Source: Planctomycetota bacterium
GTDB lineage: Bacteria; Planctomycetota; UBA1135; GCA-002748355
Reading direction: 5' to 3'
Length of the DNA: 58,976 nucleotides
Assembly (NCBI GenBank): GCA_011321845.1
Contig: DROQ01000042.1
Coordinates: 1 to 58,976, forward strand
Under the pieces are notes generated by a model, which was not told the origin of the DNA, did no database searches, and saw only the letters and a program-made list of their open reading frames with translations. Positions 34,392-44,473 of the stretch are shown one piece after another. The position numbers and the translations under genes were made by a program. How positions within the stretch are numbered: the stretch's first letter is position 1; every line of letters begins with the position of its first letter.

Positions 34392-36386
34392 TCAGTCATT
34401 TCTTTTTTCGGGAGGAAAGACCCGGAGGAGAACCACCCCATGGCGAGGAACAGAGGTCGAAAAACTTCCCTTGCCAAAGCCGGGGCCATCCATGGCAAGG
34501 TCCTTTTGACGCCAGAGATCCCTGCACCTGGAGGGAGCCTCCCAACCCAAGAGCTGGAAGGGAAGAGTCACCCTCCCCTCCACCTCGTCCCGGTTGAACA
34601 ACCCGACTGCTTGGCTCCCGTCCTCCATCTTCTTGGCCCAGATCTCCTGGCCCCCCTTCTTCCAGAGGCGCTTCGCCTGGTTTCCCAGAGGATCCTGGTT
34701 GACCTCCAGAACTTCGTCATTGGTCAGAAGGTTCAGAGTGAAGGGGTCCATGTCCGAGAGGTCGTTCCCCAACAGGAGAGGAGCGGAGAGCAGGCACCAG
34801 AGAGACATATGGGAGTACTGCTCATTCGGCGTCAATCGACTGGGGTGGAGGCGGGGTCCCCAACCCACCTTCCCTAGCACCAGCATATCCGGATCGTTCC
34901 AATGCCCCGGCCCCGCGTAATCCGCCCATCGGTGCTGCCCAAAGCCAATCGACGAGACACTCCCCCAAGTGTCCACAATATCCCCCGTGGTCCGCCAACA
35001 GTTCCCCCCGACTTCCTCGCCCCACTCCCAGACCCGGGCCAACCCATATTGGCAAATGCTGAAAACGATGTCCCGCTTTTGGCGACGCAAGATTCCCCCC
35101 ATGAGCCGGTAGGGTTTTTGGTGCAGCTCCAGATCCATGGTCTTGTAGAGGGACCGATAGCCGCAGAGATCGTATTTCAAGTAATCGAAGCCCCAATCGG
35201 CGAAGCGCTTGGCATCCGCCTCCTCATGCCCGTAGGCCCCCTCGAAACCCGCGCAGGTATAGGGTCCGGGAGAAGTATAGAGGCCCGCCTTGAGGCCAAG
35301 GCTGTGGATATAGTCGGTCAGGGCCTTCATGTCGGGAAAGCGTTTGTTGGAAAGGATCCGCCCCTTCTTGTCACGCCTCGCTCCTCCAAGGACCGGATCC
35401 TTAGAATCCAGCTTGACCATCCAGCAGTCATCGATATTGATGTACTGCCAACCGTGGTCCGCCAACCCCGACTCCACCATCGCCTTTGCGCTGGCCCGGA
35501 TCTTGTTGTCATCCACAGAGGTTGCCCAGCAATTCCATGAGTTCCAACCCATGGGCGGAGTCAGGGCGATTTTGTCCCCGACCACCAGGCGAAATCCCCG
35601 TTGGTGGGATCCCAACTTGTTCTCCGCCTTGAAGAGCAGGTTGTAGGTTCCCCGCTTGTCCAGTCGGCCTCTCAGGATCCCGGTCTCTGGATCCAACTCG
35701 AGCCCCGCGGGAAGGTTCGCTACCGAGAAGGTCATGGGACGATTTCCCGTCGCCGGGATCCGATAGAGGAGGGGAGAGCCCGGTCGAACCCCAAAAATCC
35801 TTGGGCCACGAATCCTGGGCTCGGGGCCGGGGGGAGGTGTCAGGATGACGGCCTCTTCCCGGGGGAAGGGTTTCGGTTTCGGGGGCTCCCCGGCGTAGAG
35901 GAAATAGGGGTCCCCCCAATCCGCGTGGTCGTAATCGATCCCATCGCTCCCTGGCATGGCAAGCAAAAGCAGCTCCCTGACTCCCTGAAGCGGGAGGTCG
36001 ACTTCCACAGCCTCATCCCCCCCTCGCAGGAGTTTCGTCCGGAAAAGCTCTTTTCCGTCCCCCAGGAAGCGAAAAAAGACACTGCCCCGCTTCCCCACCT
36101 CCGAATCGACTCCGACCCAAGCCCGAAAACGCAGGGCCTTCCCGTCCAACTCTATGCGAAAAACCCCTGCCGCGTGGCTCCCCAGCCCATGCTTGAAGGC
36201 CTTGGAGCCGATCCTGAGCGGATGACCATCCACGGACTTCCCGATCTGGACGTTCCCCCAGTCCTGGCGCAGGGAAGAGAGGTCCATGTCCTCGAGCCGC
36301 AGCTTTTTTTGCTTGGGAGCCTTCCCTTGAACCCCGAGCTGGGAGAAAAAGAAAACAAGGGCCAAGGTCCCGAAGCAAGCAAACAT
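34392..36386 (-). CDS. Secreted GH27 alpha-galactosidase with NPCBM domain
   Basis: A 664-aa protein with an N-terminal signal peptide. It has an NPCBM-type carbohydrate-binding domain (about 28-165: 'DLSSLRQDWGNVQIGKSV', 'HGLGSHAAGVFRIEL'), a putative Ig-like module (about 192-270) and a GH27 catalytic barrel starting at 'LTPPMGWNSWNCW' (276-288). The nucleophile is D406 in 'YLKYDLCGY' and the acid/base is D498 in 'GHWNDPDMLVLG'. It hydrolyses terminal alpha-galactosides, or possibly alpha-N-acetylgalactosaminides, of extracellular polysaccharide. It is 50 nt downstream of the ETF-quinone oxidoreductase gene but unrelated to it. Confidence 0.92.
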   Translation of the reverse strand: MFACFGTLALVFFFSQLGVQGKAPKQKKLRLEDMDLSSLRQDWGNVQIGKSVDGHPLRIGSKAFKHGLGSHAAGVFRIELDGKALRFRAWVGVDSEVGKRGSVFFRFLGDGKELFRTKLLRGGDEAVEVDLPLQGVRELLLLAMPGSDGIDYDHADWGDPYFLYAGEPPKPKPFPREEAVILTPPPGPEPRIRGPRIFGVRPGSPLLYRIPATGNRPMTFSVANLPAGLELDPETGILRGRLDKRGTYNLLFKAENKLGSHQRGFRLVVGDKIALTPPMGWNSWNCWATSVDDNKIRASAKAMVESGLADHGWQYINIDDCWMVKLDSKDPVLGGARRDKKGRILSNKRFPDMKALTDYIHSLGLKAGLYTSPGPYTCAGFEGAYGHEEADAKRFADWGFDYLKYDLCGYRSLYKTMDLELHQKPYRLMGGILRRQKRDIVFSICQYGLARVWEWGEEVGGNCWRTTGDIVDTWGSVSSIGFGQHRWADYAGPGHWNDPDMLVLGKVGWGPRLHPSRLTPNEQYSHMSLWCLLSAPLLLGNDLSDMDPFTLNLLTNDEVLEVNQDPLGNQAKRLWKKGGQEIWAKKMEDGSQAVGLFNRDEVEGRVTLPFQLLGWEAPSRCRDLWRQKDLAMDGPGFGKGSFSTSVPRHGVVLLRVFPPEKRND

Positions 36387-36436
36387 AAGCGGCCTTCTCT
36401 CGCGTCTATGAGGTCATGAAACTGAGGGAGTACTCT

Positions 36437-38152
36437 CTATAGGAGATGGTACCCAGGTCCACCTCCACCTTCGGGAGTCACCCAATTGATGATCTGATAA
36501 GGATCGACGATGTCGCAGGTTTTGCAGTGCACGCAATTGCTCGGATTGAGCTGCAGGCGCCCCTTGCCCTCCTCCTCCACCCATTCATAGACTTGGGCCG
36601 GGCAAAAGAAACGACAAGGATTTCCATACTCTTGTGTGCATTTGCTCGCGCAGACATCGGGCTCCAGGATTTGGAGGTGGCAGGGCTGGTCCTCCTCATG
36701 GATCGTTCCCGACCGGAAGACATCGGTAACCTTATCGAAGGTCAAGGTCCCCAGCTCCGGAAGCTTGGGAGGCTCGGGGAGCTTGCGACCGTTCAGTTTT
36801 TCCTTGGTCGCGTAATCCGGTTTGGAAGGGAGACCATCCCGCCAGAGAGTCCCCTTCCCCCCAAAGAGGGTCACAAAGGCAGCGTTGATCATCCCAGCGG
36901 TGCGACCCTTCTCGAAACCCTGGTGGAAATTGCGCGTGGCATAGAGTTCGGTCTTGGCCCAGCCCTTGTCAAAGCGCTCCTGAAACCCGGAGAGGTTTTC
37001 GGCGGAAAGAATCTCGGAGGGATTCCCGGAAGCTTGCTCTTTTTTCAAGGCCTCGAAGATGGTCTCCGCGGCGAGCCTGCCGCTGTGGAAGGCGAGATGG
37101 ATCCCCTTGAGGCGCATGTTGTTCATGAACCCGCCGTTGTCCCCCACGAGAAGGAATCCGTCGCCATACAGTTTCGGCATGGAGAAGAACCCTCCGGCCG
37201 GAAGAGACTTGGCCCCGTAGTCGAGCATTTCCCCTCCCTCGAGGACAGCCCTCACCTTGGGGTGGGTCTTGAACAGCTGGAAATAGCGGTGTGGATCCGT
37301 CGAAGGATCCTTGTAGTCCAGGCTGGTGACGAAACCGACCGAGACCAGGCGCCCCCCACCGGGTCCATCCCCCATCCCATAAACCCAACCCCCGCCGGTC
37401 ACCGTCTTGGGATGGGGCCAGCCCATGGCGTGCAAAACAAAGCCTGACTCGAAGCGATCCTTGGGAACCTCCCAGACCTCCTTGACTCCCGTCTCGTAGT
37501 TCTGCGGATTCCGCCCATCGAGGGAGAGCTTTTGGATCAGCCCCTTGGTCAGAGAGCCCCGGCTGCCTTCGGCGAACACCGTGACCTTGCCCTGGACGAT
37601 GCCACCAGGCTCATAGTTGGCCTTGGGTTTGCCCTCCTTGTCCAAGCCTGCGTCCGCGAGCTGCACACCCTTGACCTTGTTCCCCTCATAGACGATCTCC
37701 CTCCCGGGGAAGCCAGGAAAGATCGCCACACCCTTCTCCTCGACCTTCTCCCCGAACCAGCGGATGAGCTTGTTCAGCGAAACCACATAGCAGCCATGGT
37801 TTCTGAGAGAGGGAGGAGTGAAGGGCAACTTTTTGCCTCCCCCCTCTTTGAAGTTCCAAACCTCGTCCCCGCTGACCTCGGCCTCGATCGGAGCGCCCTG
37901 CTCCTTCCAATCGGGCATGATCTCGGCGATGCCCTTGGGATCCATGACCGCACCGGAGAAGATGTGGGCCCCCACCTCCTTCCCCTTCTCGAGGACCACA
38001 ATTTCGGGCTCCAGGCTCCCCCCTTCCCCCTTGGCATTGTGTGCCTCACAAAGGCTTTGCAGATGGTAGGCGGTTGCCAGGCCGGCAGGCCCCGCTCCCA
38101 CGATGACCACATCGAATTCCATCACTTCGCGATCGACCAACACATCCTCCAT
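36437..38152 (-). CDS. Electron transfer flavoprotein-ubiquinone oxidoreductase
   Basis: Passes electrons from ETF, reduced by acyl-CoA dehydrogenases, to the quinone pool at the membrane. The 571-aa protein (ATG 38152; a TTG three codons upstream or ATG 38122 are alternatives) has an FAD motif 'VVIVGAGPAGLATAYHL'. It also has the family block 'GAHIFSGAVMDPKGI' and a C-terminal ferredoxin-like part with cysteines in 'CASKCTQEYGNPCRFFCPA' and 'NCVHCKTCDI', which bind the 4Fe-4S cluster. An acyl-CoA dehydrogenase and an enoyl-CoA hydratase elsewhere in the window fit with a role in beta-oxidation. No etfAB genes are nearby. Confidence 0.93.
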   Translation of the reverse strand: MEDVLVDREVMEFDVVIVGAGPAGLATAYHLQSLCEAHNAKGEGGSLEPEIVVLEKGKEVGAHIFSGAVMDPKGIAEIMPDWKEQGAPIEAEVSGDEVWNFKEGGGKKLPFTPPSLRNHGCYVVSLNKLIRWFGEKVEEKGVAIFPGFPGREIVYEGNKVKGVQLADAGLDKEGKPKANYEPGGIVQGKVTVFAEGSRGSLTKGLIQKLSLDGRNPQNYETGVKEVWEVPKDRFESGFVLHAMGWPHPKTVTGGGWVYGMGDGPGGGRLVSVGFVTSLDYKDPSTDPHRYFQLFKTHPKVRAVLEGGEMLDYGAKSLPAGGFFSMPKLYGDGFLLVGDNGGFMNNMRLKGIHLAFHSGRLAAETIFEALKKEQASGNPSEILSAENLSGFQERFDKGWAKTELYATRNFHQGFEKGRTAGMINAAFVTLFGGKGTLWRDGLPSKPDYATKEKLNGRKLPEPPKLPELGTLTFDKVTDVFRSGTIHEEDQPCHLQILEPDVCASKCTQEYGNPCRFFCPAQVYEWVEEEGKGRLQLNPSNCVHCKTCDIVDPYQIINWVTPEGGGGPGYHLL

Positions 38153-38300
38153 GGATCTCAAAACTCGATTCGGCTGGAGAGCTTAGCCTGGATGGATGGA
38201 TAGATCACGAATCCTGCAGGGGAGAGTGGGGCCGGCGCTTGGAAATGGCCGAGAATGCTGTAAAAGGGTTACCTGCAAATCCGGAGCGAGGAAGCTGGAC

Positions 38301-38819
38301 ATGTCCGACGAAAGCATCGAGATGTTTCAAGGGAGCGGCGCGGCCCACGTAAAGGACGCGAAAGCGGCCTTTTTCACGACCCGGGTGGACGCCCTGATCA
38401 ACTGGGCCCGGAAAAACAGTCTCTGGCCCATGCCCATGGGCCTGTCCTGTTGCGCGATCGAGATGATGGCCATGGTCGGACCCCGCTATGACATGGCCCG
38501 TTTCGGCGCAGAAGCCATGCGATTCTCCCCCCGCCAGGCGGACCTGATGATCGTCGCGGGGACCGTCACCTGGAAGATGGCGCCCGCCGTGCGCACCGTT
38601 TACGAGATGATGCCGGACCCCAAGTGGGTCATCGCCATGGGAGCATGCTCCTCCTCGGGGGGGATGTACGACAACTACGCTGTGGTCCAGGGGGTGGACT
38701 CCATCCTCCCGGTCGATATCTACGTCCCGGGCTGCCCACCCAGACCGGATGCCGTCATCGACGCGCTGATGAAAATTCAGAAGAAAATCGAGAAAGAATC
38801 CTGGTTGAAAAACACATAG
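38301..38819 (+). CDS. nuoB: NADH-quinone oxidoreductase subunit B
   Basis: The 172-aa subunit carrying cluster N2, the last iron-sulfur centre before quinone in complex I. The start is ATG 38301 with GAGGAAG 6 nt upstream. The ligands are C50 and C51 ('[10 protein letters not shown]'), C116 ('[13 protein letters not shown]') and C145 ('VPGCPPRPD'); '[10 protein letters not shown]' and '[12 protein letters not shown]' are also typical. It stands alone, with no nuoA, nuoC or nuoD next to it, and is divergent from the ETF-quinone oxidoreductase over about 150 bp. A hairpin CCTCTCC/GGAGAGG lies just after the stop (38824-38845). Confidence 0.92.
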   Translation: MSDESIEMFQGSGAAHVKDAKAAFFTTRVDALINWARKNSLWPMPMGLSCCAIEMMAMVGPRYDMARFGAEAMRFSPRQADLMIVAGTVTWKMAPAVRTVYEMMPDPKWVIAMGACSSSGGMYDNYAVVQGVDSILPVDIYVPGCPPRPDAVIDALMKIQKKIEKESWLKNT

Positions 38820-39081
38820 CCCCCCTCTCCAACCCATAGGAGAGGAGAAAAGCTAAGCAACTTCTTCCAAAAAGTTTAGGGACAAGGGAGGCCTTTCTCC
38901 AGCCGAAGAGAACGGGGTGGATTTCCCGGATCGTCCCATTTTTGAGAACGCTCACGCCCCTTCCCTGGCGTTACTTTTTTTCGTCTCGTCCTATTAAAGA
39001 GTGCGGTTCAACGCCTCGATCCGACCGAGGCCTTGCGCGAACCTGGCCGGAACAATTGGGAATCAACATAGAGGAGGAGAC
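38820..39081. other. Intergenic region without a recognisable gene
   Basis: 262 bp between nuoB and the DUF2203-like gene. It contains the small hairpin after nuoB and otherwise no convincing coding frame, RNA or promoter. The end carries GAGGAGG, the ribosome-binding site of the next gene. Confidence 0.5.
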
Positions 39082-39477
39082 ATGGTACATCGAAGGTCTA
39101 TCCAGGAAGCGGAAACCCTGATGCCCCTCCTCCAGGCAATCGCCCTCGAGATCAAGGATCGACGCCTCTCCATCTCCAAGCTTCGCAAACTGAAAAACGA
39201 CCTGAGCCTCAAGGCCTCCCGGATCTCCCCCGAGGGCTTCCAGAGTTCGCTGGCCGAGATCGACAAGAAGCTCGAGATCCACCAGCGGGGATTGGACAAT
39301 GCCATCGCGGAGCTGAGGGCTCTCGGCCTGAGCCTCCACTCCATCCAGCCGATCATCATCCATATCCCCGGCCTCCATCAGGGCGAGAAGGTCGTTTTCT
39401 GCTGGGAAGAGCGCTTCCACGTCCTTGAGGACCCCCAGCTCTCCGACACAATGCAGGCCCTGGATTCGGTGGAATAA
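39082..39477 (+). CDS. DUF2203-like protein
   Basis: A 131-aa cytosolic protein. ATG 39082 is preceded by GAGGAGG. The N-terminal half begins '[20 protein letters not shown]', followed by a helical hairpin. The C-terminal half ends in '[19 protein letters not shown]'. This resembles DUF2203, whose members end with a 'vDFP...GR.V.lCW' block, here with some drift. The family has no known function. It sits 121 nt before malate dehydrogenase in the same direction. Confidence 0.6.
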   Translation: MVHRRSIQEAETLMPLLQAIALEIKDRRLSISKLRKLKNDLSLKASRISPEGFQSSLAEIDKKLEIHQRGLDNAIAELRALGLSLHSIQPIIIHIPGLHQGEKVVFCWEERFHVLEDPQLSDTMQALDSVE

Positions 39478-39598
39478 GGTCTACCAGGCTTCTCGGGGAC
39501 CCGGATCGGGGGATGGGTCAAGAAGCCCTCCCCAGCTTCTTGCAATCATGGGTCTTTGCGTCAGGATGCAGCTTTTGGTCATCCTAGGAGAAAGCCAA

Positions 39599-40582
39599 AT
39601 GACAAGCCCAAAAGTCGTCGCGATCACTGGCGGAGCCGGACAGATCGGTTACAGCATTCTTCCACGCATCGCAGCGGGTGAGGTCTTTGGACCGGACACT
39701 CCGGTCATCCTGAAACTCCTCGAGATTCCCGTGGCTCTCGAGGCCCTGGAGGGGGTCGGCATGGAACTCGAAGATTGCGCCTTCCCTCTTCTAAAGGAGA
39801 TCGTTTGCACGGATGATCCCGAGGTCGCCTTCAAGGACTGTGACCTGATCTATCTCATCGGATCCAAGCCCCGTGGGCCGGGAATGGAACGAAACGACCT
39901 GATTCGGGAGAACGGTCCCATTTTCACGGGCCAGGGAGCAGCGATCGACAAAGTGGCGAAAAAAACGGTCAAGACCCTTGTGGTGGGCAATCCTTGCAAC
40001 ACCAATTGCTTGATCGCGATGAACCATGCCCCCTCCATCCCGGACGAAAATTTCAGCGCGATGACCCAGCTCGATCACAATCGGGCCATTGCCCAGCTCG
40101 CGGTTCGGGCCGGAACCCATTTCAACGAAGTGAAAAACCCCATCATCTGGGGAAACCACTCCAACACCCAGTTCCCGGACTGGACTCATGCCTCGATTCA
40201 GGGCGAGCCAGCGGCGGCCAAGATCGGAGATGAGGCCTGGTTCAAGGAGGTTTTCATTCCCACCGTCCAGGAGCGAGGCAAGGCCATCATCCAGGCGCGG
40301 GGAAAATCTTCGGCCCTCTCGGCCGCCAACGCGGCCATCGATCACGCCCATTACCTGTTCAATGGGACGCCGGAGGGAACTTGGACCAGCATGGCCGTCA
40401 AATCCGATGGATCCTACGGGGTCCCAGAAGGCCTCATCTGCTCCTTCCCTGTCACCTGCAAGGGCGACGGGAGCTGGGAAATCGTCCAGGGCCTGGAGTT
40501 CTCCGAGTTCGGAAGAGAAAAATTCGACATCTCGATCCAGGAGCTCGAAAAGGAACGCGAGGCCGTCAAGGATCTCCTATAG
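39599..40582 (+). CDS. mdh: Malate dehydrogenase
   Basis: The 327-aa LDH/MDH-family enzyme of the type found in many bacteria with about 327-residue MDH; it interconverts malate and oxaloacetate with NAD+ in the TCA cycle. The start is ATG 39599 with AGGAG 8 nt upstream. It has the dinucleotide motif '[14 protein letters not shown]', '[14 protein letters not shown]' with substrate-binding arginines, '[12 protein letters not shown]', '[12 protein letters not shown]', and the catalytic His in '[13 protein letters not shown]'. Confidence 0.95.
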   Translation: MTSPKVVAITGGAGQIGYSILPRIAAGEVFGPDTPVILKLLEIPVALEALEGVGMELEDCAFPLLKEIVCTDDPEVAFKDCDLIYLIGSKPRGPGMERNDLIRENGPIFTGQGAAIDKVAKKTVKTLVVGNPCNTNCLIAMNHAPSIPDENFSAMTQLDHNRAIAQLAVRAGTHFNEVKNPIIWGNHSNTQFPDWTHASIQGEPAAAKIGDEAWFKEVFIPTVQERGKAIIQARGKSSALSAANAAIDHAHYLFNGTPEGTWTSMAVKSDGSYGVPEGLICSFPVTCKGDGSWEIVQGLEFSEFGREKFDISIQELEKEREAVKDLL

Positions 40583-40619
40583 GGAGGCATGGAATAGGTG
40601 CCCGGGTTATTGTGGGGGA

Positions 40620-43073
40620 ATGATCGTATTCCCCCTCCTCTTGTCGTTTTGCCTCCAGGCCCCCACCACAACAACCAGGCTTCCTGAACCCCGAACCTTC
40701 TTCGGTTTCGAGCCCGGCACGGACGGAAGGCTCTTCTCCTATGAGAAGAGCCTCGCGTATTTCCGGGAACTCGCCCGCAAGAGCCCCAGGTTACAACTGG
40801 AGATCCTGGGAAAGACCTCGGAGGGAAGGCCTCTCGGAATGGCCTTGATCTCCTCTCGAAAGAACCTGGCGCAGCTCCCCGCAATCCTCGAGGACATGGC
40901 CCGGGTCGCCGACCCAAGGAAACTCCGGGAGGGAGACGAGGCCCGGATTCTGGCGAGCAGCCCCTCCCTCGTTTTCATCAGCATGTCCATGCACGCCATC
41001 GAGGTAGGTGGGAGCCAATACGCCCCCCTCCTGGCCCATGAACTCTTGAGCCGAAAGGACCCCGAGGCGCAGGCCATCCGGAACCATGTCGTTGTCGCCC
41101 TTCTTCCCAGCACCAACCCCGATGGAATGACCATGATCCACAAATGGTTCCTTCAGAGGCAGGCTGGGAAAGAGCCCAGGCCCCGTGCCCCCTTGCCTTA
41201 CCTCTACCAGCGCTACGCAGGCCATGACAACAACCGGGACTGGTTCCAACTCAACCTCCAAGAGAGCCGGCTGATCACCAGGCAGCTTTATCACAGGCTC
41301 TATCCCCAAGTCCTCCTGGACATGCATCAGATGGGTGGGAAGGGCCCTCGATTCTTCGTCCCTCCCTACGCGGATCCGGTCAATCCCAACCTCGACCCCA
41401 TCCTCACCCAAGCCCTCAATCTCCTCGGGACACGCATGGCCCACGACATGACCCTGGAAGGATTCAAAGGAGTAGTCACGGGAACCACCTTCGACAATTG
41501 GTGGAACGGCGGCAATCGCAACGTTCCCTTCCGACACAACATCCTCGGAATCCTCACCGAATGTTCCAGCGCCAACCTCGCCGATCCGGTCCAGGTGTCC
41601 CCGAAAAACTTGCGGGGGATGGGCGTTCGTCTCCCCCAATATCGGGCTCAAGAGAACTTTCCCGCACCCTGGGAAGGCGGGACTTGGGGACTCTCCGACA
41701 TCATCCGCTATGACCGGACCGCTGCCTGGTCCCTCCTCCGCCATCTCTCCCGAAACCGAAGGGAGTACCTCTCCCGCAAAATCCTTCTGGGGCGCCGGGC
41801 GCTCCAGGCAGGGGAGCGGGAAGAGCCGGCAGGCTTCGCCCTCCCCAACCGACCCGGGCGGGAGGCCGCCCAGATGCGACTCGTGGCCCTTCTCCAAGCT
41901 CTTGGAATCGAAGTTCACGCCCTGACCGCCCCCCTCGCCCTCTCCAAGAACCGGAGCATCCCGGCGGGTTCCTGGTATGTTCCCTGCGCACAGCCCTACA
42001 GGGCCATGCTCAAAGACCTCCTCGAACCCCAGTCCTACCCCCGCATCCTGGACGCCCCCAAAGGGCGCCCCATTCGCCCCTATGACGCAGCAGGATGGAC
42101 CCTCCCTCTCCAATACCGACTCCCCTGCCTAGCCATCCCCCAAAAACTCGCTCCTCAAAGTATCCCCACCCCCCACCTCCCCCTCCGAATGGACCCAACG
42201 GCCTACCTCGACCCCAAGCTGGAAACAGGCTCCTTCGCAGACCACGCCAGCCTCGCCCATGCCATAAAGCGGCTCCGGGCGGGAAAGAGAGTTCAGCTCA
42301 GAGGGGAGGTCCTCTTTTTTCATACGGTTCCCAAAACAGACGCCACCGAAAGTCGGCCACTCTCCTTGCTCAAGGTCGGCCTTTTCGGGCTCTGGGAGGA
42401 CGGCCGCGCAGCCACGATGGACGCCGGGTGGACCAAACTCGTCCTGGACACCCATCACGTCCCCTACCTCCCCATCCCCCCGAACCTCCCCCCCAAAGCC
42501 CTCCAAACCGCCCTCAACAAAATTCAGGTCCTTCTTCTCCCCAGCACAAGCCGCAGTCGACTCCTCCATGGGCTCTCCCCCAAACGTCAGCTCAAACCCT
42601 ATGCAGGCGGAATCGGAACCCAGGGGCTGTCCCTCCTTCGAGCCTTCGTGCAGAAGGGAGGCCGAGTTCTCGCTTGGGGAAAAGCCGTGGACGCAATCCT
42701 CCCCTTCGAAGGCAAAGATGTCCGCAACCTGCTCCGGGACCACAAGGAATTCTACGCTCCCGGGTCCTTGCTCAGCGTTCGCAGGGTCCCCTCCCAGGAC
42801 CTTCTGTTCGGACGGGGGTTCGAGCGGGAGTTTCCCGTTTATCAACGGGATCGAGTCGCCCTGGCAGGCAAAGACCTCATCCCCATCCTCAGCTACAAAC
42901 AGCGCCCCCTTCTCTCCGGATATCTCGAAGGAGGAGAAACAATCGAAGGCAAAACCGCCCTCGGGCTCGTCAAGGACCAAGCAGGAGAATGGATCCTCAT
43001 GGGCTTTCGCCCCCAAAACCGGGGGCAGACCCTGGGGACCTTCCCCCTCCTCCTGCAAGCACTCATGAGGTAG
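40620..43073 (+). CDS. Secreted M14-family zinc carboxypeptidase-like protein
   Basis: An 817-aa protein with a short hydrophobic signal segment from ATG 40620. The upstream part of the frame overlaps mdh and is not used. Zinc ligands appear as H125 and E128 ('SMHAIEVGGSQ') and H236 ('LLDMHQMG'). The substrate-binding 'NPDG', 'NNRDW' and a likely catalytic Glu, E314 ('GILTECSSANL'), are also present. The C-terminal ~450 residues are a poorly conserved region of a kind seen in other large planctomycete and Bacteroidetes M14 proteins. It likely trims peptides outside the cytoplasm and complements the three subtilases. Confidence 0.82.
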   Translation: MIVFPLLLSFCLQAPTTTTRLPEPRTFFGFEPGTDGRLFSYEKSLAYFRELARKSPRLQLEILGKTSEGRPLGMALISSRKNLAQLPAILEDMARVADPRKLREGDEARILASSPSLVFISMSMHAIEVGGSQYAPLLAHELLSRKDPEAQAIRNHVVVALLPSTNPDGMTMIHKWFLQRQAGKEPRPRAPLPYLYQRYAGHDNNRDWFQLNLQESRLITRQLYHRLYPQVLLDMHQMGGKGPRFFVPPYADPVNPNLDPILTQALNLLGTRMAHDMTLEGFKGVVTGTTFDNWWNGGNRNVPFRHNILGILTECSSANLADPVQVSPKNLRGMGVRLPQYRAQENFPAPWEGGTWGLSDIIRYDRTAAWSLLRHLSRNRREYLSRKILLGRRALQAGEREEPAGFALPNRPGREAAQMRLVALLQALGIEVHALTAPLALSKNRSIPAGSWYVPCAQPYRAMLKDLLEPQSYPRILDAPKGRPIRPYDAAGWTLPLQYRLPCLAIPQKLAPQSIPTPHLPLRMDPTAYLDPKLETGSFADHASLAHAIKRLRAGKRVQLRGEVLFFHTVPKTDATESRPLSLLKVGLFGLWEDGRAATMDAGWTKLVLDTHHVPYLPIPPNLPPKALQTALNKIQVLLLPSTSRSRLLHGLSPKRQLKPYAGGIGTQGLSLLRAFVQKGGRVLAWGKAVDAILPFEGKDVRNLLRDHKEFYAPGSLLSVRRVPSQDLLFGRGFEREFPVYQRDRVALAGKDLIPILSYKQRPLLSGYLEGGETIEGKTALGLVKDQAGEWILMGFRPQNRGQTLGTFPLLLQALMR

Positions 43074-43082
43074 CCCGAAGGG

Positions 43083-43877
43083 CTATTCACCCCGAAACTC
43101 GGGCTTGCGTTTCTCCAAAAAGGCGCGCATCCCTTCTTTCATATCCTCTGTGGAGGAAATCATTCCAAAGAGGTCCGCCTCCAAGGAAACCCCATCCTCC
43201 AAGGCCATTTCCGTTCCTCTTCGGACCGCTTCCTTTGCGATCGAGACCGCGAGTGGCCCGTTTTTCAAAATCTTCCTGGCCGTTTTCTTGGCTTCTTCAA
43301 GCAGATCCTCGGGAGGGAAGACACGGTTCACCAGTCCGATCCGGAGCGCCTCCTCGGCATCGATCTTTTCTCCTGTCAGGATCATCTCGAGGCCGTGCCC
43401 GTACCCTACAAGTCGTGGCAGCCTCTGCGTCCCTCCATAACCGGGGATGATCCCCAGCCCCACTTCGGGGAGCCCGAAAACCGCATTGCTCGAGGCATAG
43501 CGAAAATCGCATGCCAAGGCCAACTCCAGGCCACCTCCCAGGGCGAAACCATTGACGGCCGCGATCACAGGCTTGGGTCCGGCCTCGATGAGGCTCATGC
43601 AATCCTGCCCCAGGTGGCTGTTCAATCGTCCATCCAGAACCCCCTGCTCGGCGAGCATGGAAATATCCGCGCCGGCGACAAAGGACTTCTCCCCCGCTCC
43701 GGTCAAAATGATGACCCCGACCTCTTCCTCCACAAAACATCCGGTGAACGCCTCGCTCAGCTCATCCAAGGTCTCGTTGTCGAGGGCGTTCAATTTGGAA
43801 GGACGATGGATCGTCAGGATGGCGATCCCGTCCTCCACCGAAACTAAGAGGTTCTTCCATTCTTCCGCCTGGTTCAT
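43083..43877 (-). CDS. Enoyl-CoA hydratase/isomerase family protein
   Basis: A 264-aa crotonase-fold enzyme. Its ATG 43877 overlaps the stop of the upstream cyclophilin gene (ATGA), so the two are translationally coupled. The oxyanion-hole blocks are 'FVAGADISML' and 'NGFALGGGLELALACDF'; the two acid residues are E in 'GGLELA' and E in 'GLPEVGLGIIPGYGGTQRLP'. It most resembles 3-hydroxybutyryl-CoA dehydratase/enoyl-CoA hydratase, adding water to trans-2-enoyl-CoA in beta-oxidation. The neighbouring genes are functionally unrelated. Confidence 0.9.
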   Translation of the reverse strand: MNQAEEWKNLLVSVEDGIAILTIHRPSKLNALDNETLDELSEAFTGCFVEEEVGVIILTGAGEKSFVAGADISMLAEQGVLDGRLNSHLGQDCMSLIEAGPKPVIAAVNGFALGGGLELALACDFRYASSNAVFGLPEVGLGIIPGYGGTQRLPRLVGYGHGLEMILTGEKIDAEEALRIGLVNRVFPPEDLLEEAKKTARKILKNGPLAVSIAKEAVRRGTEMALEDGVSLEADLFGMISSTEDMKEGMRAFLEKRKPEFRGE

Positions 43878-44464
43878 TCCACATTCTCCTCGGGGGATCC
43901 AGTGCCCTCCGGGCTTTCTTCGGTAGAGCCTTCCCCCTCGGACTCTCCCTCTTCCCAAACAAAGATTTTTACGGATTTGATCTCGACAGGCTCGACAGGT
44001 TTGCTCCGCTCCCCCCCCGGTCCAAAAGTCGTCTCCACCGAAGCAAGGGAGTCCAGGGTCTCATAACCTTCTACGAGCTTGCCAAAGGCGGTGTACTTCC
44101 CATCGAGGCTGGGAACACTCGGGGCGTGCACAATAAAGAATTGGCTCCCAGCCGAGTCGGGATCCGCCTTGCGCGCCATGGAGAGGACTCCCCTGTCATG
44201 AGGCGCGTCGTTGAATTCCGCCGGAATGGTGTAACCGGGACCGCCGGTCCCGGTCCCCTCGGGGCACCCCCCTTGGATCATGAAATCCTTCACAATCCTG
44301 TGGAAGGTCAACCCGTCGTAATACCCCTCCTGCGCCAGCTTGCAAAAGTTGCGCACAGTCAGAGGGGCTTTTTCGGCGAAAAAGCGGAGCTTCATGCTCC
44401 CATGCTCTGTTTCAATCTCAGCCCCGAGGCTCCTCAGGTCCACTTGCTCCAAATCAATGCTCAT
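43874..44464 (-). CDS. Cyclophilin-type peptidyl-prolyl isomerase, cytosolic
   Basis: A 196-aa protein with no signal peptide; GAGGAG lies 5 nt before ATG 44464. Cyclophilin motifs are 'FHRIVKDFMIQGGCPEGTG', 'SMARKADPDSAGSQFFIVH' and 'LDGKYTAFGKLVEG'. The last ~35 residues are acidic and low-complexity. It catalyses cis-trans isomerisation of prolyl bonds. It follows the secreted isomerase by 9 nt; the two form a tandem pair downstream of bamA. Confidence 0.92.
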   Translation of the reverse strand: MSIDLEQVDLRSLGAEIETEHGSMKLRFFAEKAPLTVRNFCKLAQEGYYDGLTFHRIVKDFMIQGGCPEGTGTGGPGYTIPAEFNDAPHDRGVLSMARKADPDSAGSQFFIVHAPSVPSLDGKYTAFGKLVEGYETLDSLASVETTFGPGGERSKPVEPVEIKSVKIFVWEEGESEGEGSTEESPEGTGSPEENVE

Positions 44465-44473
44465 CGACTCTCC

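Noticed and set aside
42095-43450. Pro/Arg-rich plus-strand frame of 451 codons
   Set aside because: It overlaps the M14 peptidase and the enoyl-CoA hydratase in other frames; composition is that of a shadow.
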